29,284 nucleotides of DNA from Bolinopsis microptera (taxonomy: Eukaryota > Ctenophora > Tentaculata > Lobata > Bolinopsidae), in NCBI RefSeq assembly GCF_026151205.1, contig NC_087079.1, positions 18,374,287 through 18,403,570 of the forward strand. The letters run 5' to 3'. The notes under the pieces were generated by a model. That model was not told where the DNA came from and did no database searches. It was given only the letters and a program-made list of their open reading frames with translations. A program made the position numbers and the translations under genes. Numbering within the stretch: position 1 is the first letter of the stretch; each line of letters begins with the position of its first letter. Of this stretch, positions 9,508 through 17,920 are shown piece by piece.

Positions 9508-9935
9508 CTAAGATGGCAAGTACGTACGGTACGTACCTTTAAATTAGCTGTACGGTACGTACTTAATAAAGTAGGCTGAAAGGTACAAATCCAGTTGATA
9601 GCAATGGACAAGCGTAGATTAAGGTTGCAACCTGAGCTAGCTGAAAAGCTGGTGTTCGTATACTGCAACAAAAGGATGAAGCTTTGAGTTTAACGATAAT
9701 TACAAGTAGTAGTAGTGTAGTACCGGTTAATTTGTGTGTTTATTTTCGACTTCTAGTTCTATCTCAAAAATTATGATGATAATATACTAATCAAAAATTG
9801 CAAGTAATTCACTGAAGTTGATTCTAAAAATTTGAAAATAGATTGTACCTTACAGTGCCTGTACGGTACGTACCTTTAAAAGTAGCTGTACCGTACGTAC
9901 TTAAAGCCCTGTACCGTACGTACTTGCCATCTAAG
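9508..9935 (+). mobile_element. Non-autonomous hAT-type element with 25-bp TIRs
   Basis: The ends are CTAAGATGGCAAGTACGTAC... and the inverted ...GTACTTGCCATCTAAG, matching at 24 of the first 25 positions. They are flanked by the 8-bp duplication GTAAATTA; an 8-bp duplication is the hAT superfamily hallmark. Subterminal regions carry five further copies of the near-palindromic motif GTACSGTACGTAC, likely transposase-binding sites. The interior keeps a short plus-strand frame (about 9604-9687) reading MDKRRLRLQPELAEKLVFVY, which resembles the extreme C-terminus of hAT transposase dimerisation domains. The element is therefore an internal-deletion derivative that must be moved by a transposase encoded elsewhere. 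Confidence 0.75.
9604..9687 (+). pseudogene. Residual C-terminus of a hAT transposase
   Basis: Twenty-seven codons plus a TGA stop reading KRRLRLQPELAEKLVFVYCN. hAT C-terminal dimerisation domains typically end in a K-R-x-R-L-x-P-E-x-x-E-K-L-V-F-x-x-x-N pattern (family knowledge). Everything upstream of this tail is missing. This tail differs from that of the decayed hAT transposase at 15.4-16.2 kb, so two hAT families are probably represented. Confidence 0.6.
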
Positions 9936-9943
9936 GTAAATTA
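9936..9943 (+). repeat. 8-bp target-site duplication GTAAATTA (right)
   Basis: Matches 9500-9507 exactly. Confidence 0.8.
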
Positions 9944-10017
9944 ATCTTTGCAAGTTGAATTTGCGTTTCTGAAACTACTCTCTGCACTGGTAATTGTATT
10001 TAAAAGGGAACACAAAA

Positions 10018-10215
10018 TTATGTACGTGACCAAAATTATTCCCCGCGCGACGCGATAAGAGTCTCTTTCAGAATTCAGTTTCAGTTAATTCTGGGTAATT
10101 CGCGCGTAAAATCATATTGGCACGTGTGCGTTCCATGTTCTCAGAATTAGGCAACGGTAAGTTTATAATCTTTAACTTTAACTGTTTGGAAACAGGTGTT
10201 GTTATTTTATGCTGG
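10018..10215 (+). repeat. Copy A of a ~200-bp diverged repeat (copy B at 16837-17115)
   Basis: Shares ACGTGACCAAWATTATTCCCC and CGCGCGA, then CTCTTTCA, ATTCGCGCGT and TTGGAAA..G..GTGTTAT, in the same order and orientation as copy B. Copy B carries extra sequence in the middle. The two copies stand outside the two halves of the decayed hAT transposase. Confidence 0.65.
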
Positions 10216-10314
10216 GAATCCCAAAAAGTGCTTGATCGGCCAGTTCATCATTGTGTCTCGCTAAATACTTGGCTAGTTTCATTATGCTTCGACTAATCAT
10301 CACTGTTGGCTTGG

Positions 10315-10477
10315 GGATGGTATTCAACTGTTGAGGGCCTACTGTAACAGCCATTAATACGCTTATAGTTTTCAGACAGCTACTAACCGATATCCAATGG
10401 GTCTCAGCCATAGAACAATACAGGCTCGATTCGGTGGCTCGGAAAAGTATAATCTATAATATTGAAAGGTTCATGCG
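10315..10477 (+). pseudogene. Decayed hAT transposase, upstream half (split by the gypsy insertion)
   Basis: The plus-strand frame reads TDIQWVSAIEQYRLDSVARK and then IIYNIERFMR, resembling the hAT region W-V-x-x-x-I-E-x-A-R-x-x-x-x-F-I-Y-N...M-R-K-F-T (family knowledge). It stops being continuous at 10477 where the gypsy element begins. Deleting the gypsy element and one ATGCG copy joins codons ATG-CGC-AAA-TTT-ACC in frame, giving FMRKFT. An in-frame stop upstream (about 10333) and another right after the junction show that the gene was already dead or later decayed. The minus-strand 69-codon frame over this stretch is treated as a shadow. Confidence 0.5.
10473..10477 (+). repeat. 5-bp target-site duplication ATGCG (left)
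   Basis: Abuts the left gypsy LTR; repeated at 15438-15442. Five bp is usual for Ty3/gypsy integration. Confidence 0.9.
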
Positions 10478-10612
10478 TGTTATATATTCTAGTAATTTAT
10501 TGTATGATTAACCGATATACTATTCAGGATGACTACCTGGGTTTTGGTTTTGGTTTTGGTTTAGCTTTTAGCTTTTAGTCTTGCGTTTACCTTGTCACAA
10601 CGATTCATAACA
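10478..10612 (+). repeat. 5' LTR of gypsy element
   Basis: 135 bp, TG...CA type with 6-bp terminal inversion (TGTTAT/ATAACA). A TATATA string lies only a few bases from the 5' end. A G-rich run, GGG followed by three TTTTGG repeats, lies at 10539-10559, then a duplicated AGCTTTT. The probable primer-binding site starts at 10614 with TGGCGACGAG; its first seven bases match what the 3' end of a tRNA-Arg would require (inference). Confidence 0.95.
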
Positions 10613-13600
10613 ATGGCGACGAGTCTGGTTTCGAACTTACGCTTATCCAAGGAACCTGATTGTGTCAGAGAGTGGTTGGAAATCTTTGAAAACGCTGCTT
10701 CTGTATTCATTTTCGCACACGCAGATAAGTTACCAGATGACGCAAACGAGAAAACTGCTAAAAAAGCAGAACTCATGAGAACACTGTTAACAGTCAATCT
10801 GGGGCCTGACGCGTTGAAGAAGTTGCGTGCATTTACATTTCCAGCTGAAATTAAAGACACTGACTACGCTACCCTGAGAAAAACTCTTGTTGATCGGTTA
10901 TCACCCAAAACGAACATTGTAGCTCAACAGCAGAATTTTATGACTTTAAATCAGATTGCTGGTGAATCCTTATGTACTTTTATGTCACGATTGAAGGAAG
11001 CTGCTAATGTTTGTCAGTTCGGTGATTTGTTTGATTTAATGGTGCGTACACGTTTTGTGGCTGGACTATCCTCTGATAGGATACGTGCTGAACTCATATC
11101 AGAATCTGCTACCAATGACACGTCTGCCAGCCTGTTCGATAAAGCTCAGACGAAGGAGAACGCTCTGCAAAGTTCAATGTCAGTCACAACACACTATGTT
11201 CAAAAACCCGGGAAGTTTCAAAAACCTCAAAACTCTAAGTTCCATCAGAAGGCCGACCTTAGCATTGTTTGTTCACGTTGTACTGTTCGTGGTCATGTTG
11301 CGAAAAACTGCAAAGTTCGTTGCAGAAACTGTCGCAAACCCGGACATATCGCGAAGAACTGTCGTTCTGCTAAGAAGCAATCCCATTGTGTTGAAGGGAT
11401 TGGTGATCATGATGATGGCAACGCTTGCGCTGCTGATTATGGGTACACACATCAAGAGTCGGAGAACACGTTGTACTGCGTGGAGACGGCTGATCCTGTC
11501 CAGATTCCAGTACAGACTCCTGTTCCCGATGGTACTCTTCCTGCATCAGTTGTTAGTAATTTATCCAGTTGTATTGATTGTAATCAGAAACCATTTCTTA
11601 AAGTTAAGATTAATGATAAGATTTTGAAAATGGAGTTAGATACTGGTTCATCTTTAAGCTGTATGAGTAAGTCTGATTTTGCTAGACTAGGACTAACTGA
11701 TTGCCAGATTGTTCCATGTTCCCAGAAATTGCGAGTAGCTAATTTTAATTGTGAAAGCATTGACTGCAAGGCCCTTGTAAACGTTGAATTTAGAGGCAAG
11801 AAATGGATTTTACCACTATATGTTGTCGATTGTCGGTTTCCCACACTCCTAGGTCGAGAGTGGATCATCCAGATGTTTGGTAAAGACTGGTTGGATCATA
11901 TGATAGGACTTGTTGATGTTGAGCAATCTTACGCTGTCTCCAAGCTTCAGAGAGATGAATTTGTTAGTGAGATACTCCGCAGTCCTGTGTTCGATCCTGG
12001 TGTTGGAACTGTTAAAGGATTCGAAGCTTGTCTACAATTTAAGCCTGATGCGAGAGCAAAGTTTTGCAAGGCAAGGCAGGTCCCATTTGCCATCGTAGAC
12101 AAGGTTGGGAAAGCCATAGAAGAGTTAGTGAAGAATGGACAGCTGATTCCAACAGAGCACTCAGACTGGGCTTCACCCATAGTTCCTGTCATGAAAGCGG
12201 ATGGTACGATTCGCATATGTGGTGACTACAAGACTACCGTAAATCCTAATCTTGACACAGCTATTTACCCACTTCCTACGATAGAAGATTGCTTGAGTAA
12301 GATTGTCGGAGGTAAACTGTTCACTAAGCTGGATATCAGAGCCGCTTATAATAGTTTGAAGTTGAGAGAATGTGACCAAAAGATTGTGACTTTGAACACA
12401 CACAAAGGATTGTTCAGTCCTACTTCTCTACCATTCGGTATTTCATCTGCCGGACCGATATTTGAACGCAAGATTGATGATACCTTGAGAAAGACAGAGA
12501 ACACAGCATGGCGTGTTGACGACATTCTAATAACTGGACCTGATGATGAGAGTCACATGAAGAACGTGAGAACGGTGATTACAGCACTAGAGAATGAAGG
12601 CTACAAATGCCGGCTAGACAAGTGTGTTTTCATGGAGCCTAAGGTGACATTTCTTGGCCATGAAGTATCTGCTGACGGGATAAGACCGCTGAGTTCGAAA
12701 GTTGAAACCATAGTGAGAGCACCGTATCCTACTACTAGAGCGGAGATGATATCATTTCTTGGTGGTGCACAGTACTATTCACGTTTTATTCCCAACATGT
12801 CAACAGTTGTTGAACCACTTAACCGTTTAAGACCCGCTGACAGTATTTTCCACTTTGGAGATAGAGAAAAGAGAGCTTTTGATGAGTTAAAAGCACTGTT
12901 ATCGTCTGACTTGGTTCTAACAGTCTACAACCCTGAGCTGGAGTTAAAGCTTGACACGGACGCTTCATCCGTTGGTTTAGGAGCTGTTATGTCACATATT
13001 GATGAAAATGGAACAGAGCGACCGATCGAGTATATATCTCGAACACTGACGAAATCTGAGAGAAACTATTCCATGATAGAAAAAGAAGCATTGGCAATAG
13101 TTTGGGCGACTAAGAGACTGCACCGTTATCTTTTTGGACGACCGTTTACCCTAGTTACAGACCACAAGCCGCTGGAATCTATCTTTCACCCTAGTCGTGG
13201 AATTCCTAGCATGGTGGCAGGTCGTTTACAACGATGGTCATTGTTCCTAAGCGGTTACACTTACAAGATCCAGTTTCGACCCACTGGTAAACATTGTAAT
13301 GCTGATCTATGTTCCCGTTTTCCACTGCCTTTAGACACATCGGCAGAGACGAGAGAGTTTGATGACGAGTTAACAGAGGAGTTTGAAATGAAACCTCTAG
13401 ATACTGTTTTCAGCGTGCACTACTTCGGTGATGACAAACCTTTGATTGACGCTGAGTTAATAGCTAGTCACACAAGAAGAGACAAGACACTTGGTCGAGT
13501 GTTGCAGTTTGTTAAAGACGGCTGGAACGAGAAACCCCCTGTTGATGTCGAGCTGAAACCGTTTTACACACGTCGAAACGAGTTGTCAGTAGACCAGAAC

Positions 13601-14932
13601 TGTATTGTCTGGGGATCTCGAGTTGTTATTCCAGAGAGTATGAGAAAGAGCGTGCTTTCAATGCTTCATGCAACACACATGGGCATTTCACAGACCAAAG
13701 CACTAGCGAGAGGCTATGTTTATTGGCCAAACATGGATGCTGAGATCGAGAAAATGGTTAAACTATGTGAACCATGTCAACTAAACCAGAAGAAACCCGC
13801 TAGATCTACACCACACCCATGGGCTAAAACTATGGAGGCTTGGGAGCGGATTCATCTAGATTTCTGTGGACCCTTTCTTGGATCTATGTGGCTGATAGTT
13901 ATCTGTTCGTATTCAAAATGGTTAGAAGTTGTTAGAATGACGAACATTACAAGTAAGAGAGTGATTCAAGAGTTACGAGACATCTTTAGCCGTTGGGGAC
14001 TACCCAAGATACTAGTATCAGACAATGGATCGAGTTTAACTTCAGAAGAGTTTAAAGTATTCACGAACAATAACCAGATTCGACACGTGCTTATTCCTGC
14101 TTACTCACCTGCAAGTAATGGACAAGCAGAAGTTGCAGTCGGACTGTTTAAAAGAGCTATGAAACGGATGATCTTGAAAAACCCTGACGTTATGTGTAAC
14201 CTGGCTGATTGGCTGCTAAACTACCGCAACACACCACACACCACTACCGGAGTAGAGCCTGCAGTTGCGATGATGAAAAGACGGACGAGAAACGCCTTGA
14301 GTTTTCTACACCCGAGTTCGAGTAGTAAGTTTGCCAAAGTTGCTTTAAACGATCAGAACAAGATTGCTGAATCGAGACTTCGTGATCTGAAGATTGATGA
14401 CACTATATCGTTCTATGATGAGAACAAGAAGTGCTGGAGAAACGGTGTTATCGAGGGTAAGGAAGGTACCAAAGTGCTACTGATCAAGACACCTGATGGA
14501 GTCTACCGCAAGCATTTGGACCAGGTAATCAAGAGATCTGTTGTGTCAGAACCGTTGCAACAAACAGATCCGGATACACCACGAGTTGAGCTGGAGATAA
14601 GAGATGAGCAGAGTTCTACAGCTACTGATGGTGATTTAGAGAAGACAGCTAGCTTACCTGAGAGTACAGAGCCGGAAACTTCGATTATAGTTGGTAATAA
14701 TCCAAATCTACCCGCTGAGCCTGACCATAAGGCAGCCGTTGAACCTATAATCACTGCACAACCTGTACTTAAACCACGTGAGCTTGCCATAGAAATTAAC
14801 CGTAGCACTATAAAACCTAATATTGTTACAGAGCATGAATTGCAACAACCTAATTTGCTTCTGCCAGCAAACTTTGCACGTGATAGTAAACCACCAGACA
14901 GGCTAAGTTACCGCAAACTGGGAGGAACATAA
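10613..14932 (+). CDS. gag-pol: Gag-Pol polyprotein of Ty3/gypsy retrotransposon
   Basis: One frame of 1439 codons from the first ATG at 10613, the base directly after the 5' LTR. An upstream TTG at 10592 would only extend into the LTR. Domains: an N-terminal Gag region; two CCHC knuckles at about residues 220-250 (CSRCTVRGHVAKNC and CRNCRKPGHIAKNC); aspartic protease with DTGS at 343; reverse transcriptase with KLDIRAAYN, LPFGISSAGP and the catalytic pair at 637-638 in the context WRVDDILITG; RNase H with DTDAS near 782; and integrase with an HHCC finger from His1019 (HATHMG...CEPC). The integrase DDE triad is Asp1083, Asp1137 and Glu1173 (D-35-E spacing). An acidic, proline-rich tail follows. 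There is no frameshift or stop between Gag and Pol. The residue normally Tyr or Phe before x-DD is Arg, which is unusual. The product replicates and integrates the element. Confidence 0.95.
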   Translation: MATSLVSNLRLSKEPDCVREWLEIFENAASVFIFAHADKLPDDANEKTAKKAELMRTLLTVNLGPDALKKLRAFTFPAEIKDTDYATLRKTLVDRLSPKTNIVAQQQNFMTLNQIAGESLCTFMSRLKEAANVCQFGDLFDLMVRTRFVAGLSSDRIRAELISESATNDTSASLFDKAQTKENALQSSMSVTTHYVQKPGKFQKPQNSKFHQKADLSIVCSRCTVRGHVAKNCKVRCRNCRKPGHIAKNCRSAKKQSHCVEGIGDHDDGNACAADYGYTHQESENTLYCVETADPVQIPVQTPVPDGTLPASVVSNLSSCIDCNQKPFLKVKINDKILKMELDTGSSLSCMSKSDFARLGLTDCQIVPCSQKLRVANFNCESIDCKALVNVEFRGKKWILPLYVVDCRFPTLLGREWIIQMFGKDWLDHMIGLVDVEQSYAVSKLQRDEFVSEILRSPVFDPGVGTVKGFEACLQFKPDARAKFCKARQVPFAIVDKVGKAIEELVKNGQLIPTEHSDWASPIVPVMKADGTIRICGDYKTTVNPNLDTAIYPLPTIEDCLSKIVGGKLFTKLDIRAAYNSLKLRECDQKIVTLNTHKGLFSPTSLPFGISSAGPIFERKIDDTLRKTENTAWRVDDILITGPDDESHMKNVRTVITALENEGYKCRLDKCVFMEPKVTFLGHEVSADGIRPLSSKVETIVRAPYPTTRAEMISFLGGAQYYSRFIPNMSTVVEPLNRLRPADSIFHFGDREKRAFDELKALLSSDLVLTVYNPELELKLDTDASSVGLGAVMSHIDENGTERPIEYISRTLTKSERNYSMIEKEALAIVWATKRLHRYLFGRPFTLVTDHKPLESIFHPSRGIPSMVAGRLQRWSLFLSGYTYKIQFRPTGKHCNADLCSRFPLPLDTSAETREFDDELTEEFEMKPLDTVFSVHYFGDDKPLIDAELIASHTRRDKTLGRVLQFVKDGWNEKPPVDVELKPFYTRRNELSVDQNCIVWGSRVVIPESMRKSVLSMLHATHMGISQTKALARGYVYWPNMDAEIEKMVKLCEPCQLNQKKPARSTPHPWAKTMEAWERIHLDFCGPFLGSMWLIVICSYSKWLEVVRMTNITSKRVIQELRDIFSRWGLPKILVSDNGSSLTSEEFKVFTNNNQIRHVLIPAYSPASNGQAEVAVGLFKRAMKRMILKNPDVMCNLADWLLNYRNTPHTTTGVEPAVAMMKRRTRNALSFLHPSSSSKFAKVALNDQNKIAESRLRDLKIDDTISFYDENKKCWRNGVIEGKEGTKVLLIKTPDGVYRKHLDQVIKRSVVSEPLQQTDPDTPRVELEIRDEQSSTATDGDLEKTASLPESTEPETSIIVGNNPNLPAEPDHKAAVEPIITAQPVLKPRELAIEINRSTIKPNIVTEHELQQPNLLLPANFARDSKPPDRLSYRKLGGT

Positions 14933-15302
14933 AACACGTTTCATTATCACATTTTATGACAGTTGTTTTATTTTGAATGTGTAAATCTAACCACACATTA
15001 ATCCAGTTAAATTATCCAGATCAAACGTAAAGTTATTAAATATTCCCTGTCACGTTTAAGTTTTGAAGAAAAAACCAAGTTATTTTTGTTTTATACGGAA
15101 TGCGCTAAGTTTTAAATCGTGTAGCGAGCGCAACACGTTTCAACATTTTCACGTGAGTTCACTTCGCACTTTTGTAGATTTCATTTTGACCACGTTTTCA
15201 AACATTTCAAATTTTGTACGATTGATTTATATCACATTTTTTTACGAATTCAGTTAAATTATTAAATCTATATTATTTTTAACACTTTTTAGTTGAACGG
15301 GA
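14933..15302 (+). other. 3' untranslated region of gypsy element
   Basis: 370 bp between the Gag-Pol stop and the 3' LTR, AT-rich. No envelope frame; the 64-codon frame at 15063-15257 is low-complexity and has no recognisable signal. The sequence just before the LTR (GAACGGGA) is only a weak polypurine tract. Confidence 0.7.
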
Positions 15303-15437
15303 TGTTATATATTCTAGTAATTTATTGTATGATTAACCGATATACTATTCAGGATGACTACCTGGGTTTTGGTTTTGGTTTTGGTTTAGCTTTTAGCTTT
15401 TAGTCTTGCGTTTACCTTGTCACAACGATTCATAACA
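15303..15437 (+). repeat. 3' LTR of gypsy element
   Basis: Reads as identical to 10478-10612 over 135 bp by eye, including the GGG(TTTTGG)3 run at 15364-15384. Confidence 0.95.
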
Positions 15438-15442
15438 ATGCG
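15438..15442 (+). repeat. 5-bp target-site duplication ATGCG (right)
   Basis: Matches 10473-10477. Confidence 0.9.
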
Positions 15443-16235
15443 CAAATTTACCTAGTTTAGCCGTCATTGATTAGGTACAGACCGACGGAATTGCTCATCA
15501 GCAGATCTTGCGCTTCCGCTGCTGTATCGGACGTCTGTGATCAAAGCAGTAAAGTCGACCTCCCATAAATTGACAACAGGATGTCCCCTGATTCTCCTAG
15601 GTTTCTGGATAGAAGTCGACTATTTATGCTCAATTCTCGAGCCGATAATAGTCTTGCTTAGATTTTCAGACAATAGTCTTAAGATTCCTGTTGGTTTCAT
15701 CGGTGTAATTTATTACAAATATTATCTGTTCACCTTAAAGTTAGCAAATTTTGCTTTTCGCAATTGAAACTATAAAAGCGATATGATTAGTCTTGCCAAC
15801 AAAAGGTGGCTCGAGCTCCATTCCCCCCTACATTCAGTAGGGTTTTGTGTTCACCCGGCTTATATATCAGGGATATGATAAACACACGAATCAGGATGTC
15901 TGGAAGGAGTTTCTAGATGTCATGGACACGTGGTGTGACGGCGCAACAAAGAAGAAGATACTTTAATTTCGCAGTACACGTTCTACCGAGAGAAAAGAGG
16001 CTTATTCTCTACTGACGCTGCCTCAAGTTTTAGCCAAGATTCTGACGGTCCAGTCTCTTGGTGGAGCAACTTCGGTTGAGAGGTACCCGAACTACAGAGT
16101 TTTCCAATGAAAGCGCTGTCGCAATCGACATCAGCCTCACCCTGTGAGACGAATTGGAGCTTGTACGGCTGGGTGATAAACAAAAAAAGAAACCGCCTCA
16201 CAGTTAACAAGCAGCGAGACCTTATTAATATTATT
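15443..16235 (+). pseudogene. Decayed hAT transposase, downstream half
   Basis: Several plus-strand pieces, in order but in shifting frames, match the C-terminal half of animal/plant hAT transposases. They are FWIEVDYLCSILEPIIVLLR with RFSDNSLKIPVGFIG (about 15604-15700); RWLELHSPLHSVGFCVHPAY (about 15803-15870), resembling the family's RW..L..PLHAAGY.LNPAY; DVWKEFLDVMDTWCDG (about 15897-15945); GPVSWWSNFG ending in TGA at 16077-16079; and, after that stop in the same frame, VPELQSFPMKALSQSTSASP and CETNWSLYGWVINKKRNRLT. The WW...PEL and C-E-x-N-W-S motifs are the signature of the hAT dimerisation domain. Frameshifts and stops mean it is dead. The upstream half lies left of the gypsy element. 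Confidence 0.8.
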
Positions 16236-17380
16236 ATTTATGTTATTATATTTATGTTATTATATTTATGTTAACACAAGTTTGCGTCTTATGAAAAATT
16301 CACGAATTAAGGAGCAATAATTTTATTATTATTTGCTTATTGCTATACTAGTGACTTATTTTTATTCATTATTGTTTATTTACTGTCTAATTCCGACAAC
16401 ATAGTTTTATCTCATTGTATCCATTTAAAGTTAAAAACGGACATTAAAATGAACGCTCGGAGCCCGGAGGCATTCAAACGTTTAGTTTTACGTACGGGCG
16501 TTGACTTGAACGTAAATGGGCAGACTATTTAACTTTAAGGTTAAACGGATATTAATATATGTACGCTATGCCCTAGCTGGGGCCTCTTCTCAGACTCTCG
16601 AGCGTTCAATTTGAATTGGTGTCGATTAAAAATTAAAGTTAATTAAAGTTCAATAAGATAAACTTATCATTGCTGGTTTGATTTTGGAACCTTCTCTAGA
16701 CCTAGTAATTTTGGATTCGTAAGTTATGTGCGAGAATAGGTAGCTTCCCAGTCCCACGTCAAAGTGATTTATAGATTATCCTTATTTTTAAGGGAATCGT
16801 TAGGTATTCGTATACTTATAGTATAGTTTTATTATTACACGTACGTGACCAATATTATTCCCCGCGCGATGTTATTACAAATTAGATTCTCTTTCACTTT
16901 GATCAGTTTCTTTCAAAAACAGATTCGCGCGTCAAATATATTAAGTTTGCGCGCTTTTGGTACTCCCAAAAGTACGTCAAAATGCAATTCTGTGAATTGC
17001 ATTATTATAAATTTATAGTCATAGGTAATAGGCTCCATGTCATTGTCCACAGGACTGGTCACCGTTAACCTTGTTTAACTTAAACTGGTTGGAAAACGCG
17101 GATGTGTTATGAAAAATAATGTTTATCGCTTTGCCATTCGGCCGGTAGAATTAGATCAGAAAATCATGCGGATACCGATAAGACGATAAAACAGTTATCG
17201 AATTTTATACCTTTACCTAAGGCTAATGGTGATGCAACGCTAATGGAATACCTTGATCAGAAAGAAGTAAGAACTTTTGCTTTTGGCAAATCTAAAAACC
17301 ACGGAAATTTTCAGCGACATCAACGCTAAAAGTAAAATCGGAAACGATTTTCACTTCATGATCTACTTAGAGAAAGGGTA
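16236..17380. other. Non-coding stretch with diverged repeats
   Basis: Holds an AT-rich TTATTATATTTATG microsatellite (16225-16275) and two diverged 35-bp direct repeats about 110 bp apart near 16426 and 16537. It also holds copy B of the 10.0-kb repeat and a small hairpin GCAATTCTGTGAATTGC at 16984. An open plus-strand frame of about 69 codons (about 17120-17328, no start codon) reads IKQLSNFIPLPKANGDATLM and is coding-like, but I cannot place it in a family. Confidence 0.5.
16837..17115 (+). repeat. Copy B of the ~200-bp diverged repeat
   Basis: Same order of shared strings as 10018-10215, with an insertion of about 80 bp that contains the short hairpin at 16984. Its position mirrors copy A on the other side of the decayed hAT transposase. 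Confidence 0.65.
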
Positions 17381-17385
17381 ATCTT

Positions 17386-17517
17386 ACTGTAGTGCGACAC
17401 GTACTGTAATGCGACACGTACTCTAGTGCGAAGTCCGACAAAAACACCCTCTGTCGCACTAGGGTACGTGTCGCACTACCATCCAGGTAGCGTACTCTAC
17501 TGCGACAAAATATCCTG
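17386..17517. repeat. Cluster of direct and inverted copies of TGCGACACGTAC
   Basis: Copies of TGTARTGCGACACGTACT start at about 17388 and 17406 on the plus strand. A degenerate copy (TAGTGCGAAGTCCGAC) lies at about 17424, inverted copies at about 17451 (TGTCGCACTAG) and 17464 (GTACGTGTCGCACTA), and a further direct copy at about 17502 (GTACTCTACTGCGAC). The outer arms form a stem of about 15 bp. Confidence 0.8.
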
Positions 17518-17569
17518 ACTTATTTCCAAGCTCAGGTCACATCCTATCCTTCTTATGGACCATTAAGTG

Positions 17570-17715
17570 ATTCGTCGGGTCGGTTCACGTCACTTATTTC
17601 GAATTGATCTTGCGAATACGATTCGTCGGTTCACATCACGTGTTTCGAAGTGATCCACTGATCACAATTCCTTCGGGTCAGTTCAAGCCACGTATGCAGT
17701 GTGTGATCCACCGGG
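17570..17715 (+). repeat. Three degenerate ~50-bp tandem units
   Basis: Units beginning ATTCGTCGGGTCGGTTCACG at 17570, ATTCGTCGGTTCACATCACG at 17621 and ATTCCTTCGGGTCAGTTCAA at 17667 each run to a GTGATC-type end. Spacing is about 51 and 46 bp. Considerably diverged. Confidence 0.6.
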
Positions 17716-17880
17716 TAACTCTTAAGCAGCATATGATCCTCATTCCTATCACACGTATCGTATGAAGGTATATCTCCGATTTGGATAACAAGTTCATATT
17801 CTTGGGCCATATATAAAGTCACGATGATTCTACCAAAGCATCGGACAACATCAACATGTATTCTTCAATCACCTCCATTC

Positions 17881-17920
17881 CTCAATGAAACAAGAAATTT
17901 TTCAATGAAACAAGAAATTT
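17881..17920 (-). repeat. 20-bp tandem duplication, possible 3' terminus of the LINE
   Basis: Two tandem copies of TTCAATGAAACAAGAAATTT on the plus strand with one mismatch. Read in the LINE direction this is AAATTTCTTGTTTCATTGAA repeated. CR1/L2-type LINEs often end in short tandem repeats rather than poly(A), so this could mark the 3' end. The element's 5' end is outside the window, so no target duplication can be checked. Confidence 0.35.

Larger units (their letters stand above)
10478..15437 (+). mobile_element. Intact Ty3/gypsy LTR retrotransposon, 4960 bp
   Basis: The element is bounded by two 135-bp direct repeats that look identical base for base and begin TGTTAT and end ATAACA. It is flanked by the 5-bp duplication ATGCG. 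Inside is one uninterrupted Gag-Pol frame with zinc knuckles, protease, reverse transcriptase, RNase H and integrase in the order typical of Ty3/gypsy (integrase last). No envelope gene. Identical LTRs and an intact frame argue for recent insertion. It sits inside a decayed hAT transposase in the same orientation. Confidence 0.95.

Noticed and set aside
9498-9943. 10-bp target duplication AGGTAAATTA for the small DNA element (Mutator-like)
   Set aside because: Aligning the inverted repeats as CTAAGATGGC / CTTAGATGGC leaves an 8-bp duplication GTAAATTA, and the interior encodes a hAT tail; the extra AG is shared by chance.
10202-10411. 69-codon minus-strand frame with a true ATG
   Set aside because: The opposite strand carries the hAT-like reading that continues in frame across the gypsy junction, a better explanation.
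15983-16210. 75-codon minus-strand frame
   Set aside because: Antisense of the hAT dimerisation-domain remnant on the plus strand.
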